Part shown: piece by piece, positions 1 through 8,642 of the stretch
Layout: each line of letters starts with the position of its first letter
Numbering within the stretch: the first letter of the stretch is position 1
Source of the DNA: Bacteroidales bacterium
GTDB taxonomy: Bacteria; Bacteroidota; Bacteroidia; Bacteroidales; Tenuifilaceae
Direction: 5' to 3'
NCBI GenBank assembly: GCA_013376985.1
Contig: JACABB010000026.1
Location: forward strand, 16,508 to 80,507
DNA: 64,000 nt
Program-made: the position numbers and the translations under genes
Notes under the pieces: generated by a model
Told to the model about the DNA's origin: nothing
The model's database searches: none
What the model saw: only the letters and a program-made list of their open reading frames with translations

Positions 1-462
1 GAGATTTTTGATGGTATGGATATATCCTTATGCCTTTACGATCCTGCTACAAAAGAATTAAACTACTCTGGAGCAAATCTTCCTCTACATATTCTTCGCA
101 AGAATTCTAAACCACAACCAACATCGCATATCGTTCACAACGATAATAGTTACACTTTATACCAACTAAAACCAAACAAACAGCCAATAGGATATATTTT
201 TGAAGACACAAACTATGTTACCCACGAGGTTAAACTCATGGAGGGTGATATTCTTTATATTTTTACAGATGGATTTGCAGATCAATTTGGCGGATTGTAT
301 ACAAAAAAATTTAGATATCAAGAACTTCGGCAGCTTATTTGCTCTATGGCAAAAATTCCTCTTCAAGAACAAATGAAAACTCTTGAAACCACCTTTAAAG
401 CTTGGAAAGGGGAAAATATTCAAGTTGATGATGTAACCTTTATGGGTATTAAAATATCTTAG
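1..462 (+). CDS. SpoIIE/PP2C-family protein phosphatase, C-terminal part
   Basis: Only the C-terminal end is present; the reading frame is open to base 1, so the Met at base 16 is internal. The segment is the end of a SpoIIE-type PPM serine phosphatase: DGMDISLCLYD, then YSGANLPL, then GDILYIFTDGFADQFGG (the metal-binding Asp-Gly motif), then a late VDDVTFMGI strand. In Bacteroidota this domain usually sits behind TPR, GAF or two-component-type sensor segments and acts in serine phosphorylation switching of STAS or SiaC-like partners. A SiaC-like protein is encoded 13 kb away, but no link can be shown. Its stop overlaps the end of the convergent gene by four bases. Confidence 0.85.
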   Translation, partial: EIFDGMDISLCLYDPATKELNYSGANLPLHILRKNSKPQPTSHIVHNDNSYTLYQLKPNKQPIGYIFEDTNYVTHEVKLMEGDILYIFTDGFADQFGGLYTKKFRYQELRQLICSMAKIPLQEQMKTLETTFKAWKGENIQVDDVTFMGIKIS

Positions 463-782
463 GGCTTTTTGTTAATCACTAGCAGAAAATCTACCATTAA
501 TAAAAAGAGAAGAAAAAACTCCACATCCTGAATTCCCAGTAAATTAAGAGTTATCGTTATACATAATAAAGCAAGAACTATCAACCTATATTTATCATCT
601 TGGGTTTTAGGCTTTCCTTGTAATTTATAATAGTAATTAGCTCGGTAGAGGATAAAAGGAAGGAAAGCTAAATAGAATAAAACAATGCCAATTGCATAGT
701 TCAGCAATCTAATTAATCCTGCAAAAACAACGAAACAAGTAGTAAATATGATTACCTTACGCTCTGATATTTTATTTTCCAT
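459..782 (-). CDS. small hypothetical membrane protein (107 aa)
   Basis: I do not recognise this family. The protein has a short polar N-terminus, two hydrophobic stretches at about residues 10-25 and 28-45, a basic linker (RANYYYKLQGKPKTQDDKYR) and two more hydrophobic stretches at about 66-82 and 87-102, so it is probably a four-helix inner-membrane protein with both ends in the cytoplasm. It is convergent with the phosphatase fragment and shares four bases with it. The hydrophobic pattern and lack of any better frame on either strand support it as a real gene. Confidence 0.6.
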   Translation of the reverse strand: MENKISERKVIIFTTCFVVFAGLIRLLNYAIGIVLFYLAFLPFILYRANYYYKLQGKPKTQDDKYRLIVLALLCITITLNLLGIQDVEFFLLFLLMVDFLLVINKKP

Positions 783-870
783 GTTTTTTTAAAGTGCCCA
801 AAATTAGCTGAATTTTTAATGATTATGCAAATAACATTATTGATTTGGTTAATAAATATCAACTATAGAT

Positions 871-903
871 ATTGTTGCTTTTTCGAAAATAAATGTAGGT
901 TTG
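871..903 (+). promoter_or_regulatory. predicted promoter of the M28 peptidase gene
   Basis: TAGGTTTG at 896-903 matches the Bacteroidota -7 element TAnnTTTG, and ATTG at 871-874 lies 21 bases upstream in the -33 position. Transcription would start about 60 bases before the ATG at 970. Motif match only. Confidence 0.5.
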
Positions 904-969
904 TATCTTGTCAGTAATTTGAACTTCCCATAATAGATAAAAACAACTGTTTAACCTTAATTAATCAAA

Positions 970-2748
970 ATGAAACAACTACTAAAGATTTGGTTACTGG
1001 TTTCAATTTCCTCAATTGCATCCTGCCAGTCTAATCAACAGTTTAACCCCATTACTACAAAAGCAGATCTTTATAAATATGTTGATTTTCTTGCATCGGA
1101 TAGTCTAAAAGGGAGATTTCCAGGAACACCCTATGATAGAGTATCTGCAAAATATATCAAAGATATGTTTGATAGCTTTGGTCTAAAACCTTTGGGCGAT
1201 AAAGGATATCAGTTTATGGATATTATTATCGAACAAAAACCTGGAACAAAAAATAGTTTAACTGTTAATGGAGTAAATCAAACTTTCGAAAATAACTTTT
1301 CTACCCTATCATTCTCATCAACAGCCACATTAGAAACTTCTGTTGTTTTTGCTGGGTATGGTTTTAAAATTAATAACGAAAAACTACTCTGGAACGACTA
1401 TCAGGCAGTTGATGTAAATAACAAATGGGTACTGCTATTAAGGGGAGATCCAGAGCCAGATAGTACGCAAAGCGTATTTATCAATCAATCATCAGATAGA
1501 AATAAAACGTTGATAGCAAAGGATCAGGGCGCTAAAGGTGTTATACTTGTTTCGGGTAATTCATGGGACTCCAAAGACAAACTTTTAACCATGACTGAAA
1601 GAGGATACGATATTGGCATTCCTGTTATTCAGGTAAAACGTGAAGTTGCAAACCTTATTCTTAATGGACAGGCTAAAATAGAGGATTTAGAAAAAGTAAT
1701 AATAGCCGATAGACATTCACACTCCTTGGAACTCTCAACCTCAATTAAAGCCACAACAGAGGTAATTAACGATAGTAAAACAACGCAAAATGTTGTAGCA
1801 GTTCTTGAGGGATCTGATAAAAAGCTTAAAAACGAGTATATAGTTGTTGGTGCTCATTTCGATCACCTAGGAATGGGTGGCAAAAACACATCGAGTCGTA
1901 AACCCGATACCATTGCAGTCCATAATGGTGCCGATGATAATGCCTCTGGTGTTGCAGCAATGATTGAGATTGCAAAAAATTTAAAATTAAAGCATAAAAA
2001 AATCAAAAGAAGCGTTGTATTTGTTGCTTTTGCGGCAGAAGAGATGGGTTTAATTGGCTCTCAAAAATTTGTTGAATCGGGATTAATACCAAACCAATCG
2101 ATTATTGCCATGGTTAACCTTGATATGGTAGGTAGGATGAATAAAAAGGAGCTACAAGTTAGTGGTACAAAAACATCAACTGAAAGCGAAGCCATTCTTA
2201 AAAACCTGAATGCCGATAGTTCTCTTACACTTGCTTTTTCCCCAGAGGGCTCAGGTCCATCCGATTATGCAAGTTTTTACAATAAAAGTATTCCCGTTTT
2301 CGCATTTACCACTGGCGTTCATTTAGACTACCATACCCCATTCGATGATATTGATAAAATCAATTTTGATGGAATGGTTTCAGTAGTTAAATATGCTTAC
2401 TCACTCTGCTTCGAATTATCTAATCGCCCTAAAAAACTTATCTTCCAAGAAGCTGGACCAAAAAACAAACCAATGAGGAGTGGTAGAGGTTATAAGGTTA
2501 CATTAGGAATTATGCCAGATGTTAGCGGATCGTCAAACAATGGACTTAAAGCAATCGCTGTAACCAAGGATAAACCTGCTTACCGAGCTGGGATGAAAAG
2601 TGGTGATATTATAACAGCAGTTAATGGAAAACCCGTAAAAAATATACAGGATTATATGTTTAGACTTTCCGAATTAAAAGCAGGTATGACAGTTTCAGTT
2701 GAGATAAAACGTGGTGAACAAAAAATGGTTTTGTTGGTTCAACTATAA
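970..2748 (+). CDS. M28-family zinc aminopeptidase lipoprotein with PA and PDZ domains
   Basis: This is a 592-residue exported lipoprotein: a signal sequence ends in SIASC, with Cys19 as the lipidation site. Residues about 95-235 look like a PA insert. The M28 catalytic core carries the expected metal ligands: His in VVGAHFDHLG (about 296), Asp in NGADDNASG (about 321), Glu pair in FAAEEMGLIGS (about 356), Asp in NLDMVGR (about 384) and His in LDYHTPFDD (about 454). Residues about 510-592 form a PDZ domain (AGMKSGDIITAVNG). The family removes N-terminal residues from peptides; the PDZ domain probably helps bind substrate or partners. The next gene begins 16 bases after the stop, suggesting one operon. 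Confidence 0.9.
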   Translation: MKQLLKIWLLVSISSIASCQSNQQFNPITTKADLYKYVDFLASDSLKGRFPGTPYDRVSAKYIKDMFDSFGLKPLGDKGYQFMDIIIEQKPGTKNSLTVNGVNQTFENNFSTLSFSSTATLETSVVFAGYGFKINNEKLLWNDYQAVDVNNKWVLLLRGDPEPDSTQSVFINQSSDRNKTLIAKDQGAKGVILVSGNSWDSKDKLLTMTERGYDIGIPVIQVKREVANLILNGQAKIEDLEKVIIADRHSHSLELSTSIKATTEVINDSKTTQNVVAVLEGSDKKLKNEYIVVGAHFDHLGMGGKNTSSRKPDTIAVHNGADDNASGVAAMIEIAKNLKLKHKKIKRSVVFVAFAAEEMGLIGSQKFVESGLIPNQSIIAMVNLDMVGRMNKKELQVSGTKTSTESEAILKNLNADSSLTLAFSPEGSGPSDYASFYNKSIPVFAFTTGVHLDYHTPFDDIDKINFDGMVSVVKYAYSLCFELSNRPKKLIFQEAGPKNKPMRSGRGYKVTLGIMPDVSGSSNNGLKAIAVTKDKPAYRAGMKSGDIITAVNGKPVKNIQDYMFRLSELKAGMTVSVEIKRGEQKMVLLVQL

Positions 2749-2764
2749 AAATACTAATGAAAAT

Positions 2765-3613
2765 ATGAAGTCAACTTTTTGGTACTGGTTTTTTGCCGTA
2801 ATTGTGACTCTTGGAGCAGCATTTTACCAAAGAATTACTGGCCCTACTTACCCCAAATTAATTAAATATGAGGTTTCTGGAGTTAATCATAAACTACATC
2901 TACCACGTAGTGCCGACAGCGGAGCCGATTGTCAAATTATTTTAGATGGAGTTTCGTCCGATTGTGAAGCGACCTTGTATTATAGGCATTTCCCAAGTAA
3001 AGAGGATTGGATTCAATTACCCTTTAAATCAGTTGAATCAGGCAATATCACTTCATCACTTCCTACCCAACCTGCCGCTGGTAAGCTAGAGTATTACATT
3101 GAGATAAAAAATATCAATAATCCAAAAATACTTGAGTTATCAAAGGATGAACCATGCGTAATTCGATTTAAAAACTCAGTTCCTGCTTGGGCACTCATTC
3201 CGCATATAATACTAATGTTTATTGCAATGTTGTTTTCGAACCTAACAGGTGCAATGGCAATTTTTAATCATGATAAACTTAGATATTATGGTGTTTTAAC
3301 GCTAATTATTCTTTTTATTGGTGGCTTCATTTTTGGCCCAATTGTTCAGTGCTACGCATTCGGTCAAGCATGGACAGGATTTCCATTAGGATTTGACCTA
3401 ACTGATAATAAAACGCTTATCGCATTTGTTGCCTGGGGAATTGCTGTTTTGCTAAATAAAAATGTTAAAAGACCTATTATTAGTTTCTTAGCAGCAATTG
3501 TTATGATCATTGTATTTTCAATACCCCATAGTTTAAGGGGTTCTGAGTTAAACTATAATACTGGTAAAATTGTAACAGGATTTATATCAACAATAACTAG
3601 CAGTATACATTAA
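2765..3613 (+). CDS. hypothetical membrane protein with periplasmic domain
   Basis: I chose the ATG at 2765 (282 aa) because the longer frame from 2711 lies inside the upstream peptidase gene. The protein has an N-terminal membrane segment (residues about 4-22), a roughly 110-residue extracytoplasmic beta-rich domain with Ig-like features (ATLYYRHFPSKEDW, GKLEYYIEI), then four hydrophobic helices at about 137-158, 176-200, 220-238 and 244-263. I do not recognise a named family. Position directly after the M28 peptidase suggests co-expression, perhaps in envelope peptide turnover. A strong hairpin follows the stop. Confidence 0.7.
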   Translation: MKSTFWYWFFAVIVTLGAAFYQRITGPTYPKLIKYEVSGVNHKLHLPRSADSGADCQIILDGVSSDCEATLYYRHFPSKEDWIQLPFKSVESGNITSSLPTQPAAGKLEYYIEIKNINNPKILELSKDEPCVIRFKNSVPAWALIPHIILMFIAMLFSNLTGAMAIFNHDKLRYYGVLTLIILFIGGFIFGPIVQCYAFGQAWTGFPLGFDLTDNKTLIAFVAWGIAVLLNKNVKRPIISFLAAIVMIIVFSIPHSLRGSELNYNTGKIVTGFISTITSSIH

Positions 3614-3620
3614 AAGTAAA

Positions 3621-3646
3621 AGAGGCTAACTCAATAGTTAGCCTCT
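3621..3646. terminator. bidirectional terminator between convergent genes
   Basis: A perfect 10-bp stem (AGAGGCTAAC / GTTAGCCTCT) with a six-base loop is followed by TTGTTTTT on the plus strand. It lies between two convergent genes and probably serves both. Confidence 0.8.
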
Positions 3647-3666
3647 TTGTTTTTAAACTAAAACGA

Positions 3667-3894
3667 CTACTTAGTTTTAGTAGTATCTTTAGAATGCTCA
3701 CACTTTTTTTCACATTTTGTGCTATCTTTCTTTTCACAACACCCACTCTTCTTCTCACAGCACTCTTTCTTTTTTTCACAGCACTCTTTTCTATCACCTT
3801 CTTTGCACTCTTTAACTTTCCTTGATCCACAAGATGCAAATGTTAATGCACTTAAGAAAATAACTCCAAACAGGATAATTTTTGTTCTTTTCAT
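3667..3894 (-). CDS. small Cys/Lys-rich lipoprotein
   Basis: I chose the ATG at 3894 (75 aa), because it places a normal signal sequence (MKRTKIILFGVIFLSALTF) directly at the N-terminus; an in-frame upstream start would add 11 residues. The lipobox is FASC, with Cys22 as acceptor. The mature part is built of repeated CCEKK units (KECCEKK, KECCEKK, SGCCEKK) followed by KCEKKCEHSKD. The paired cysteines and His suggest metal binding or redox buffering in the periplasm, but no family is recognised. It stands alone between two convergent or diverging units, and its low-complexity composition is unlike its neighbours. Confidence 0.7.
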   Translation of the reverse strand: MKRTKIILFGVIFLSALTFASCGSRKVKECKEGDRKECCEKKKECCEKKSGCCEKKDSTKCEKKCEHSKDTTKTK

Positions 3895-3972
3895 AGTTTT
3901 AAGAAGTTTAGTTTTATAAAAACTCAAAATAACATAGATAATAATATTTCACCAAAATAGTATGGCGATTTT

Positions 3973-6009
3973 TTAATTTTCCCTAACAAATTTAAGTAAA
4001 AATCCAATTGTAATCCACCTTCTAGGTTGTTCAACATTTGCAATATCTATATATCTTGTATTAAAAAGATTTGAAACCTCGCTATATACCGAATACTTAG
4101 TATCAACCCAACTCAATTTCAAATCAATTAACCAGAATGGCTTATATGAAACACTAGAACCATTTGAAAAATTAGTATACGCCCCTTCCCTCTCCTGCCA
4201 TGATAAATTCCACGTTGCCGATAGTTTACTTACAATTTTATGATTTAAACCCAATCGAAAATTTTGCTTTAAATAATCCATAACATAGTAAGAATCAAAG
4301 TTTCCGCTCTGCTTATTTTGCCAAAGGTATGAGTAGCTTAAGGAAAGAGTATTTACTAGGGGAATTATATCTTTTAAACTAGAAACCGTTGAAACTTCTA
4401 ATCCATTCGTATTTAACCGTGTATAGTTTTCTGTTTGCCATTTTGTATCGAGGGGCGTTTTCTTTATCCAATCTATAATATTTTTACCCTTTCGATGAAA
4501 ATATCCGATATAGCCGGATAAAAGGGGAAAATCGGATTTCAACCCTCCTTCATAGGTAATTGCAGACTCAGGCTTAAGGTTAGAATTTCCCAAATTTGTT
4601 GGTCCAACATAGTATAAATCAGTAAAGGTAGGATTCCTAAACGAACGATTGGCTGAGGCATATAACCGTAATTGATCCACAATTGAATAGGAAACGTCTA
4701 AACCATAACTCCATTCAGAATTAAAAGTGGTGCAATAGGAGTAATTTACTCCTGTAGAGATGTTAAATCTCTTTAAATAAAAGGTATGATCTACAAATAG
4801 GTTATAAATATACCTAGTTTTTCCTTTTGTATAGTAAGCGGTATCATTACCAAAAACCTTCCTAGGATTCAAAAGTGCATCACCAAGTACATTGCTCAAA
4901 ATACCTTCGCTACGGGGCTCAACACCCAGCTGGGTTCTGCCAAAGTTGCTTATCTTCCGATATACTACTTTAGAACCAAGTACAGTTGTTAAATGGTAAT
5001 TATGATTCTTATACCAAGATGGCACGGTATCCCTAAACAACTCAAACCTATCCCAATGCTTTCTAATATAAGTATTGATTTGTATCGTATTTTGATTCCA
5101 TTTCCTCTCAAAGCCAAGCGATGAGATTAATGAACTTGTTCTTTCATATTGATCTGGGTATTTGGGTGTATAAAAGCTATTAGCTCCAAATCCCTTTGTT
5201 TGAAACCCAGTAAAAAAGTTGAAATTACCTAATTTCGTTACTAAAAATGAGTGAATAAAGAAGTTAGTAATCCCATAATCGGTATTTTTAATATAGCCAT
5301 TAGATCTATTGTTTGATACCGAAAGAAATGTACTTGAATTCTTAAAATTGACTGAACCTTGAAGATTTCCTTCAAAAAGTCCATGCTCACCTGCTTTAGC
5401 TGATAATTTTAATTGATTTTTTGAATCGGGTTGGGTTATTATATTTATCGCCCCGCTAAAAGCACCAGCTCCATAAACCCTTGCCCCAGGCCCTTGAAGA
5501 ACCTCTATTCTTTGAATTGAATTCAGGTCGATAGGAATATTAAGATTGTGATGACCTGTTTGTGGATCGGTGATGTTTACACCATTTAAAAGAACTAAAA
5601 CCTGATCGAAAGAACCTCCTCTGAATATCATATCCCCCTGTACACCATTGCCGCCTCGTTGTCGAATATCAACATTTATAACCTTTTCAAGAACATCTTG
5701 TAACGACGAGGCTGAAATCTGCTGAATCTCTTCCTGTGTTAAAACCTGCACCACCCTATTCAACTCCGAATAGGATTCGGCTTTTAGCTTTGTGGATACC
5801 ACAACCTCCTTTAAATCAAGATGCCTGCTTACTGATACTGTATCAGTTTGAGCAATAGCCACTGTTGGACTTGCAATAAGTGAATAGGTAGCAGGTATTA
5901 CGCATATTTTAACCATTACTTTCAAACTGTTAAAAATGCCATAACCCTTATTCGTCCACTTATGAAAAAATCGCAATTTTCGATTCTTTTGTTTTAATGA
6001 TTTGTTCAT
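3973..6009 (-). CDS. TonB-dependent outer-membrane receptor, BtuB-like
   Basis: This 678-residue protein has a basic N-terminus and signal sequence, a probable Ton box at DLKEVVVST (about residues 65-73), a plug domain (IQQISASSLQDVLEKV, RGGSFDQVLVLLNGV, VLQGPGARVYGAGAFSG; about 75-190), and a beta barrel with strands rich in alternating aromatics to the C-terminus. It takes up a scarce solute, powered by TonB. There is no SusD partner and no N-terminal carboxypeptidase-regulatory domain, so it resembles BtuB/siderophore-type rather than SusC-type receptors. The substrate is not evident: I found no cobalamin riboswitch upstream. The extreme C-terminus (KFVREN) extends beyond the usual terminal aromatic residue. 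Confidence 0.9.
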   Translation of the reverse strand: MNKSLKQKNRKLRFFHKWTNKGYGIFNSLKVMVKICVIPATYSLIASPTVAIAQTDTVSVSRHLDLKEVVVSTKLKAESYSELNRVVQVLTQEEIQQISASSLQDVLEKVINVDIRQRGGNGVQGDMIFRGGSFDQVLVLLNGVNITDPQTGHHNLNIPIDLNSIQRIEVLQGPGARVYGAGAFSGAINIITQPDSKNQLKLSAKAGEHGLFEGNLQGSVNFKNSSTFLSVSNNRSNGYIKNTDYGITNFFIHSFLVTKLGNFNFFTGFQTKGFGANSFYTPKYPDQYERTSSLISSLGFERKWNQNTIQINTYIRKHWDRFELFRDTVPSWYKNHNYHLTTVLGSKVVYRKISNFGRTQLGVEPRSEGILSNVLGDALLNPRKVFGNDTAYYTKGKTRYIYNLFVDHTFYLKRFNISTGVNYSYCTTFNSEWSYGLDVSYSIVDQLRLYASANRSFRNPTFTDLYYVGPTNLGNSNLKPESAITYEGGLKSDFPLLSGYIGYFHRKGKNIIDWIKKTPLDTKWQTENYTRLNTNGLEVSTVSSLKDIIPLVNTLSLSYSYLWQNKQSGNFDSYYVMDYLKQNFRLGLNHKIVSKLSATWNLSWQEREGAYTNFSNGSSVSYKPFWLIDLKLSWVDTKYSVYSEVSNLFNTRYIDIANVEQPRRWITIGFLLKFVREN

Positions 6010-6312
6010 CCTTAAACACCTTTAGTTAAAATTATTAAAAAACTGTCTGTCACAGGTTACTAGATACTAGTTGCTGAAATCAGGTTAATTAGATATTCTA
6101 TTCATACAAAATCAATAATAAACGCAAAAAACAAAATACTGTAAATAAACAAACTAGCAACTCAACCAGATAAATAAGGCGGCAAATTTAAGATTATTTA
6201 ATTGCATCAGCTGATTTAATTCAATTACATATATTTGTACAATTCTTAAAAAAAAGATTAGTTAGATGCAGCAATCACCTAAAGACTGCCGTCTATAAAT
6301 CAGAATTGAGCG
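6010..6312. other. divergent intergenic region with repeat and promoter
   Basis: This 303-base spacer separates the receptor gene (minus) from the sigma-factor operon (plus). It contains a repeat copy at 6055-6090 and TATATTTG at 6230-6237, a good Bacteroidota -7 element about 76 bases before the sigma-factor start. No clear -33 partner is visible. I see no coding sequence and no riboswitch fold. Confidence 0.5.
6055..6090. repeat. dispersed repeat, copy 1 (CTAGATACTA type)
   Basis: The stretch GTTACTAGATACTAGTTGCT and the following CTGAAATCAGGTTA closely match 18171-18206 (GTTGCTAGATACTAATTACT, then CTGATTTCTGGTTA). An inverted fragment (CTAGCAACTCAACC) lies at about 6162-6175, so the element may be a larger palindrome. 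It is non-coding in both places. Confidence 0.5.
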
Positions 6313-6873
6313 ATGGACAAAGAAACCTTTTATAAGAATATTCATCAGGATTTAATTAATCAATGCCGTGCTGGAGATAGTAACGCTCAATTCGAAATTT
6401 ACCGTTTATACTATAAGGCAATGTACAACGCAAGCCTTAGAATTGTGGGAGATGAACAAGAGGCAGAGGATATAATGCAAGAATCGTTCTTTAAAGCCTT
6501 TGATAAAATTTCGACCTATAGGAACGAGGTTAGCTTTGGAGCCTGGTTGCGAAGGATTGTAGTTAACTCTTCGATTGATGCCTTAAAAAAACGCCGATTA
6601 TCGTTTATGCCAATTGAAGAAGCTTACAATGTAAAAGTTGAATCAACAGAAGAAAGCGACTACAATGCAGAAACCTTAGAACTGCTAAAAGACGCAATTG
6701 AAAAATTACCCGAAGGGTATAGATTAGTGCTAACCCTTCACCTAATTGAGGAGTATGAACACGAGGAGATTGCTAGCATGCTTGGTATAACAACATCAAC
6801 ATCACGCTCGCAGTTAGCAAGAGCAAAGCAAAAACTGATTGAAATAATAAAGAACAAACCAAAAACTAAATAG
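6313..6873 (+). CDS. ECF-type RNA polymerase sigma factor
   Basis: The 186-residue protein has sigma region 2 at about residues 25-95 (NASLRIVGDEQEAEDIMQES, then FGAWLRRIVVNSSIDALKKR) and region 4 at about 125-180 (LPEGYRLVLTLHLIEEYEHE, then MLGITTSTSRSQLARAKQKL). This is a group IV factor that directs RNA polymerase to a small envelope-stress-like regulon. It is followed after two bases by a membrane protein that is the likely anti-sigma factor and then by a DUF4097 protein, a common Bacteroidota arrangement. It is probably autoregulated, although TATATTTG at 6230 also offers a housekeeping promoter. Confidence 0.92.
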   Translation: MDKETFYKNIHQDLINQCRAGDSNAQFEIYRLYYKAMYNASLRIVGDEQEAEDIMQESFFKAFDKISTYRNEVSFGAWLRRIVVNSSIDALKKRRLSFMPIEEAYNVKVESTEESDYNAETLELLKDAIEKLPEGYRLVLTLHLIEEYEHEEIASMLGITTSTSRSQLARAKQKLIEIIKNKPKTK

Positions 6874-6875
6874 AA

Positions 6876-7412
6876 ATGGAAAGTCTAGAGAAGTATATCC
6901 GCAAAAACCATGATTCTTTCGATTCGAAAGAGCCTATGGATGGACACTTCGATAGGTTCCAGCAAAAAATGGAAGCCCGCAAACCTGCCCGAAAGATCAA
7001 TCTCTTTATGGTTGCTGCAGCAGCCGCAATTGCAGGTATAATCCTTACTGGAACATTAGGCCTCCTTTTCAATAGTTCTTATTCTGATATCTTTAGCAAA
7101 AAAGAGCTAACGCTGAGCTCCATATCACCTGAACTTAAGGAGGCTGAGAACTATTACATTAGTCAGATTAACGAAAGGTATAGCCAAATTAACACACTTA
7201 AAAAAAATTCATCCCCCGAGGTTAAATCTGAGGTTAACAAGGCTATTATTGATATGAGTGTGGGCTATTATCTGCTAAAAAAGGATTTGAATAATAATCC
7301 AAAACAGGAGCGAATTGTTAGCGCAATGATTCAGCAATATCAGACAAGAATTGATATGCTCGATCAAATACTTAAAACCCTACAAAAGGTAACTCAAAAC
7401 AACAACCAATAA
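6876..7412 (+). CDS. probable membrane anti-sigma factor
   Basis: The start lies two bases after the sigma-factor stop, so the two are translationally linked. The 178-residue protein has a charged cytoplasmic N-terminus of about 42 residues (MESLEKYIRKNHDSFDSKEP), one transmembrane helix at about 44-66 (LFMVAAAAAIAGIILTGTLG) and a helical periplasmic part of about 110 residues. The topology and position are those of an anti-sigma factor that holds the ECF factor at the membrane. There is no recognisable zinc-binding anti-sigma motif, so the function is inferred from context. Confidence 0.7.
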   Translation: MESLEKYIRKNHDSFDSKEPMDGHFDRFQQKMEARKPARKINLFMVAAAAAIAGIILTGTLGLLFNSSYSDIFSKKELTLSSISPELKEAENYYISQINERYSQINTLKKNSSPEVKSEVNKAIIDMSVGYYLLKKDLNNNPKQERIVSAMIQQYQTRIDMLDQILKTLQKVTQNNNQ

Positions 7413-7439
7413 TAGTTAAACATTTGTTTTTAAAAACAT

Positions 7440-8525
7440 ATGATTATGAAACCAATAAAATTATTATCCGCACTTCTTCTTACACTACTCATTGTAACTA
7501 GCATTGTTACAGTAGGTCAAGATAAAGTTGCCAAAACGTATCAAAAAGAGTTTTCACTAACCCCTAATTCGGATGTATACCTCGAAAATCGTTTTGGTCA
7601 AATGAATATTGAAAATTGGGATAAGAATAGTATTTTAATCACAATCGAAATCAAAGTTGACTATCCAGAAAGTGAGAAAACAGCACGATTGCTTAGTGCT
7701 ATAAATATTGAGATTAACCAAGTAGGCGATAATATTAGCGCAATCACAAAAATCGATGAAGACTATATGAAACCTTGGAATAAACTATTCAACAATGATT
7801 CAAAGGATTTTAGCATCGATTGGGAGGTAAAAATGCCAAAACAAACCAACCTTGATATTGCTAATAGGTATGGAGACATCTTTATTAATGAACTAACCGG
7901 TAAATGTAAAATAGAACTTCAATATGGAAACCTCAAAGCTAATAGGGTTTTTCGAGGTAATAATGATCCACTCAATTCATTAATTCTTGGATATGGCAAT
8001 GCAACTATTGATGAGGTAAATTGGTTTAAGGTTGATTTAAAATATGGGAAACTGAATATTGGTAAAGCAAAAGCGATTGTAGCAGTAAGCAAATACTCTA
8101 AAGTTATTATTGATCAAGTAAGTTCAATAGTATCCGAATCAAGGTATGATACCTACTCAATAGGAACAATCTCAAATTTTGTTGGAGAAGGCGATTACAC
8201 AACTTATCGATTTGAGGAACTCGCTAAAAAACTAGATCTTACAGTAAAATATGGTGATGTACGAATTGATAAAATACCCGCAAATTTTGAAAACATTAAA
8301 TTTAATGGGGCTTATACAGGTATTTATGCAGGTATTGATCCATCAGCTTCATACATGTTAAACGCCAGTGCCTCCTACGGAGATATTAAACTCAACACAC
8401 AGGGCAAAGTGAATAGAATCGAAAACTCATCCCATACCGAAATTGATGGTCTAGTGGGTAGCAACGAAAAAACTAAATCAAAGGTTGATATTACCGTTAG
8501 ATACGGAAATGCAAGACTTGAATAG
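7440..8525 (+). CDS. DUF4097-type exported beta-repeat protein
   Basis: The protein has a signal sequence ending near VGQDK and then a long series of short beta units marked by a tyrosine-glycine signature: RYGDIFI, QYGNLKA, GYGNATI, KYGKLNI, KYGDVRI, SYGDIKL, RYGNARL. This is the pattern of DUF4097 (adhesin-like beta-helix) proteins. The ATG at 7440 and one at 7446 are equally possible starts. It is the third gene of the sigma/anti-sigma operon, and a strong terminator follows. In this phylum such proteins accompany ECF systems as envelope components or signal inputs; the biochemical role is unknown. Confidence 0.82.
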   Translation: MIMKPIKLLSALLLTLLIVTSIVTVGQDKVAKTYQKEFSLTPNSDVYLENRFGQMNIENWDKNSILITIEIKVDYPESEKTARLLSAINIEINQVGDNISAITKIDEDYMKPWNKLFNNDSKDFSIDWEVKMPKQTNLDIANRYGDIFINELTGKCKIELQYGNLKANRVFRGNNDPLNSLILGYGNATIDEVNWFKVDLKYGKLNIGKAKAIVAVSKYSKVIIDQVSSIVSESRYDTYSIGTISNFVGEGDYTTYRFEELAKKLDLTVKYGDVRIDKIPANFENIKFNGAYTGIYAGIDPSASYMLNASASYGDIKLNTQGKVNRIENSSHTEIDGLVGSNEKTKSKVDITVRYGNARLE

Positions 8526-8545
8526 ATTATCTAAAATTCTACATA

Positions 8546-8575
8546 AAAAGAGTCGGAAGTTATTCCGACTCTTTT
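8546..8575 (+). terminator. intrinsic terminator of the sigma operon
   Basis: A 13-bp stem (AAAAGAGTCGGAA / TTCCGACTCTTTT) with a four-base loop runs straight into a T tract. It lies 20 bases after the DUF4097 stop. Confidence 0.9.
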
Positions 8576-8616
8576 TTATTGATTCACTCAACCACTCACT
8601 CTATCCCTTTTTATAC

Positions 8617-8624
8617 TATTTTTG
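8617..8624 (+). promoter_or_regulatory. -7 element upstream of the Dam-type methylase
   Basis: TATTTTTG matches TAnnTTTG. The in-frame TTG at 8622 lies inside this element, which argues that translation really starts at the ATG at 8643. No clear -33 motif is visible. Confidence 0.4.
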
Positions 8625-8642
8625 AGTTGGTTTTATAAAAAT

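Noticed and set aside
3597..3839. 80-residue minus-strand frame rich in Lys and Arg
   Set aside because: It overlaps the Cys-rich lipoprotein in another frame, has no signal or domain, and crosses the terminator hairpin.
6010..6312. Cobalamin riboswitch upstream of the BtuB-like receptor
   Set aside because: No B12-box (GCCACTG) or stacked GGGAA-type elements are present on the minus strand; only a repeat and AT-rich DNA.
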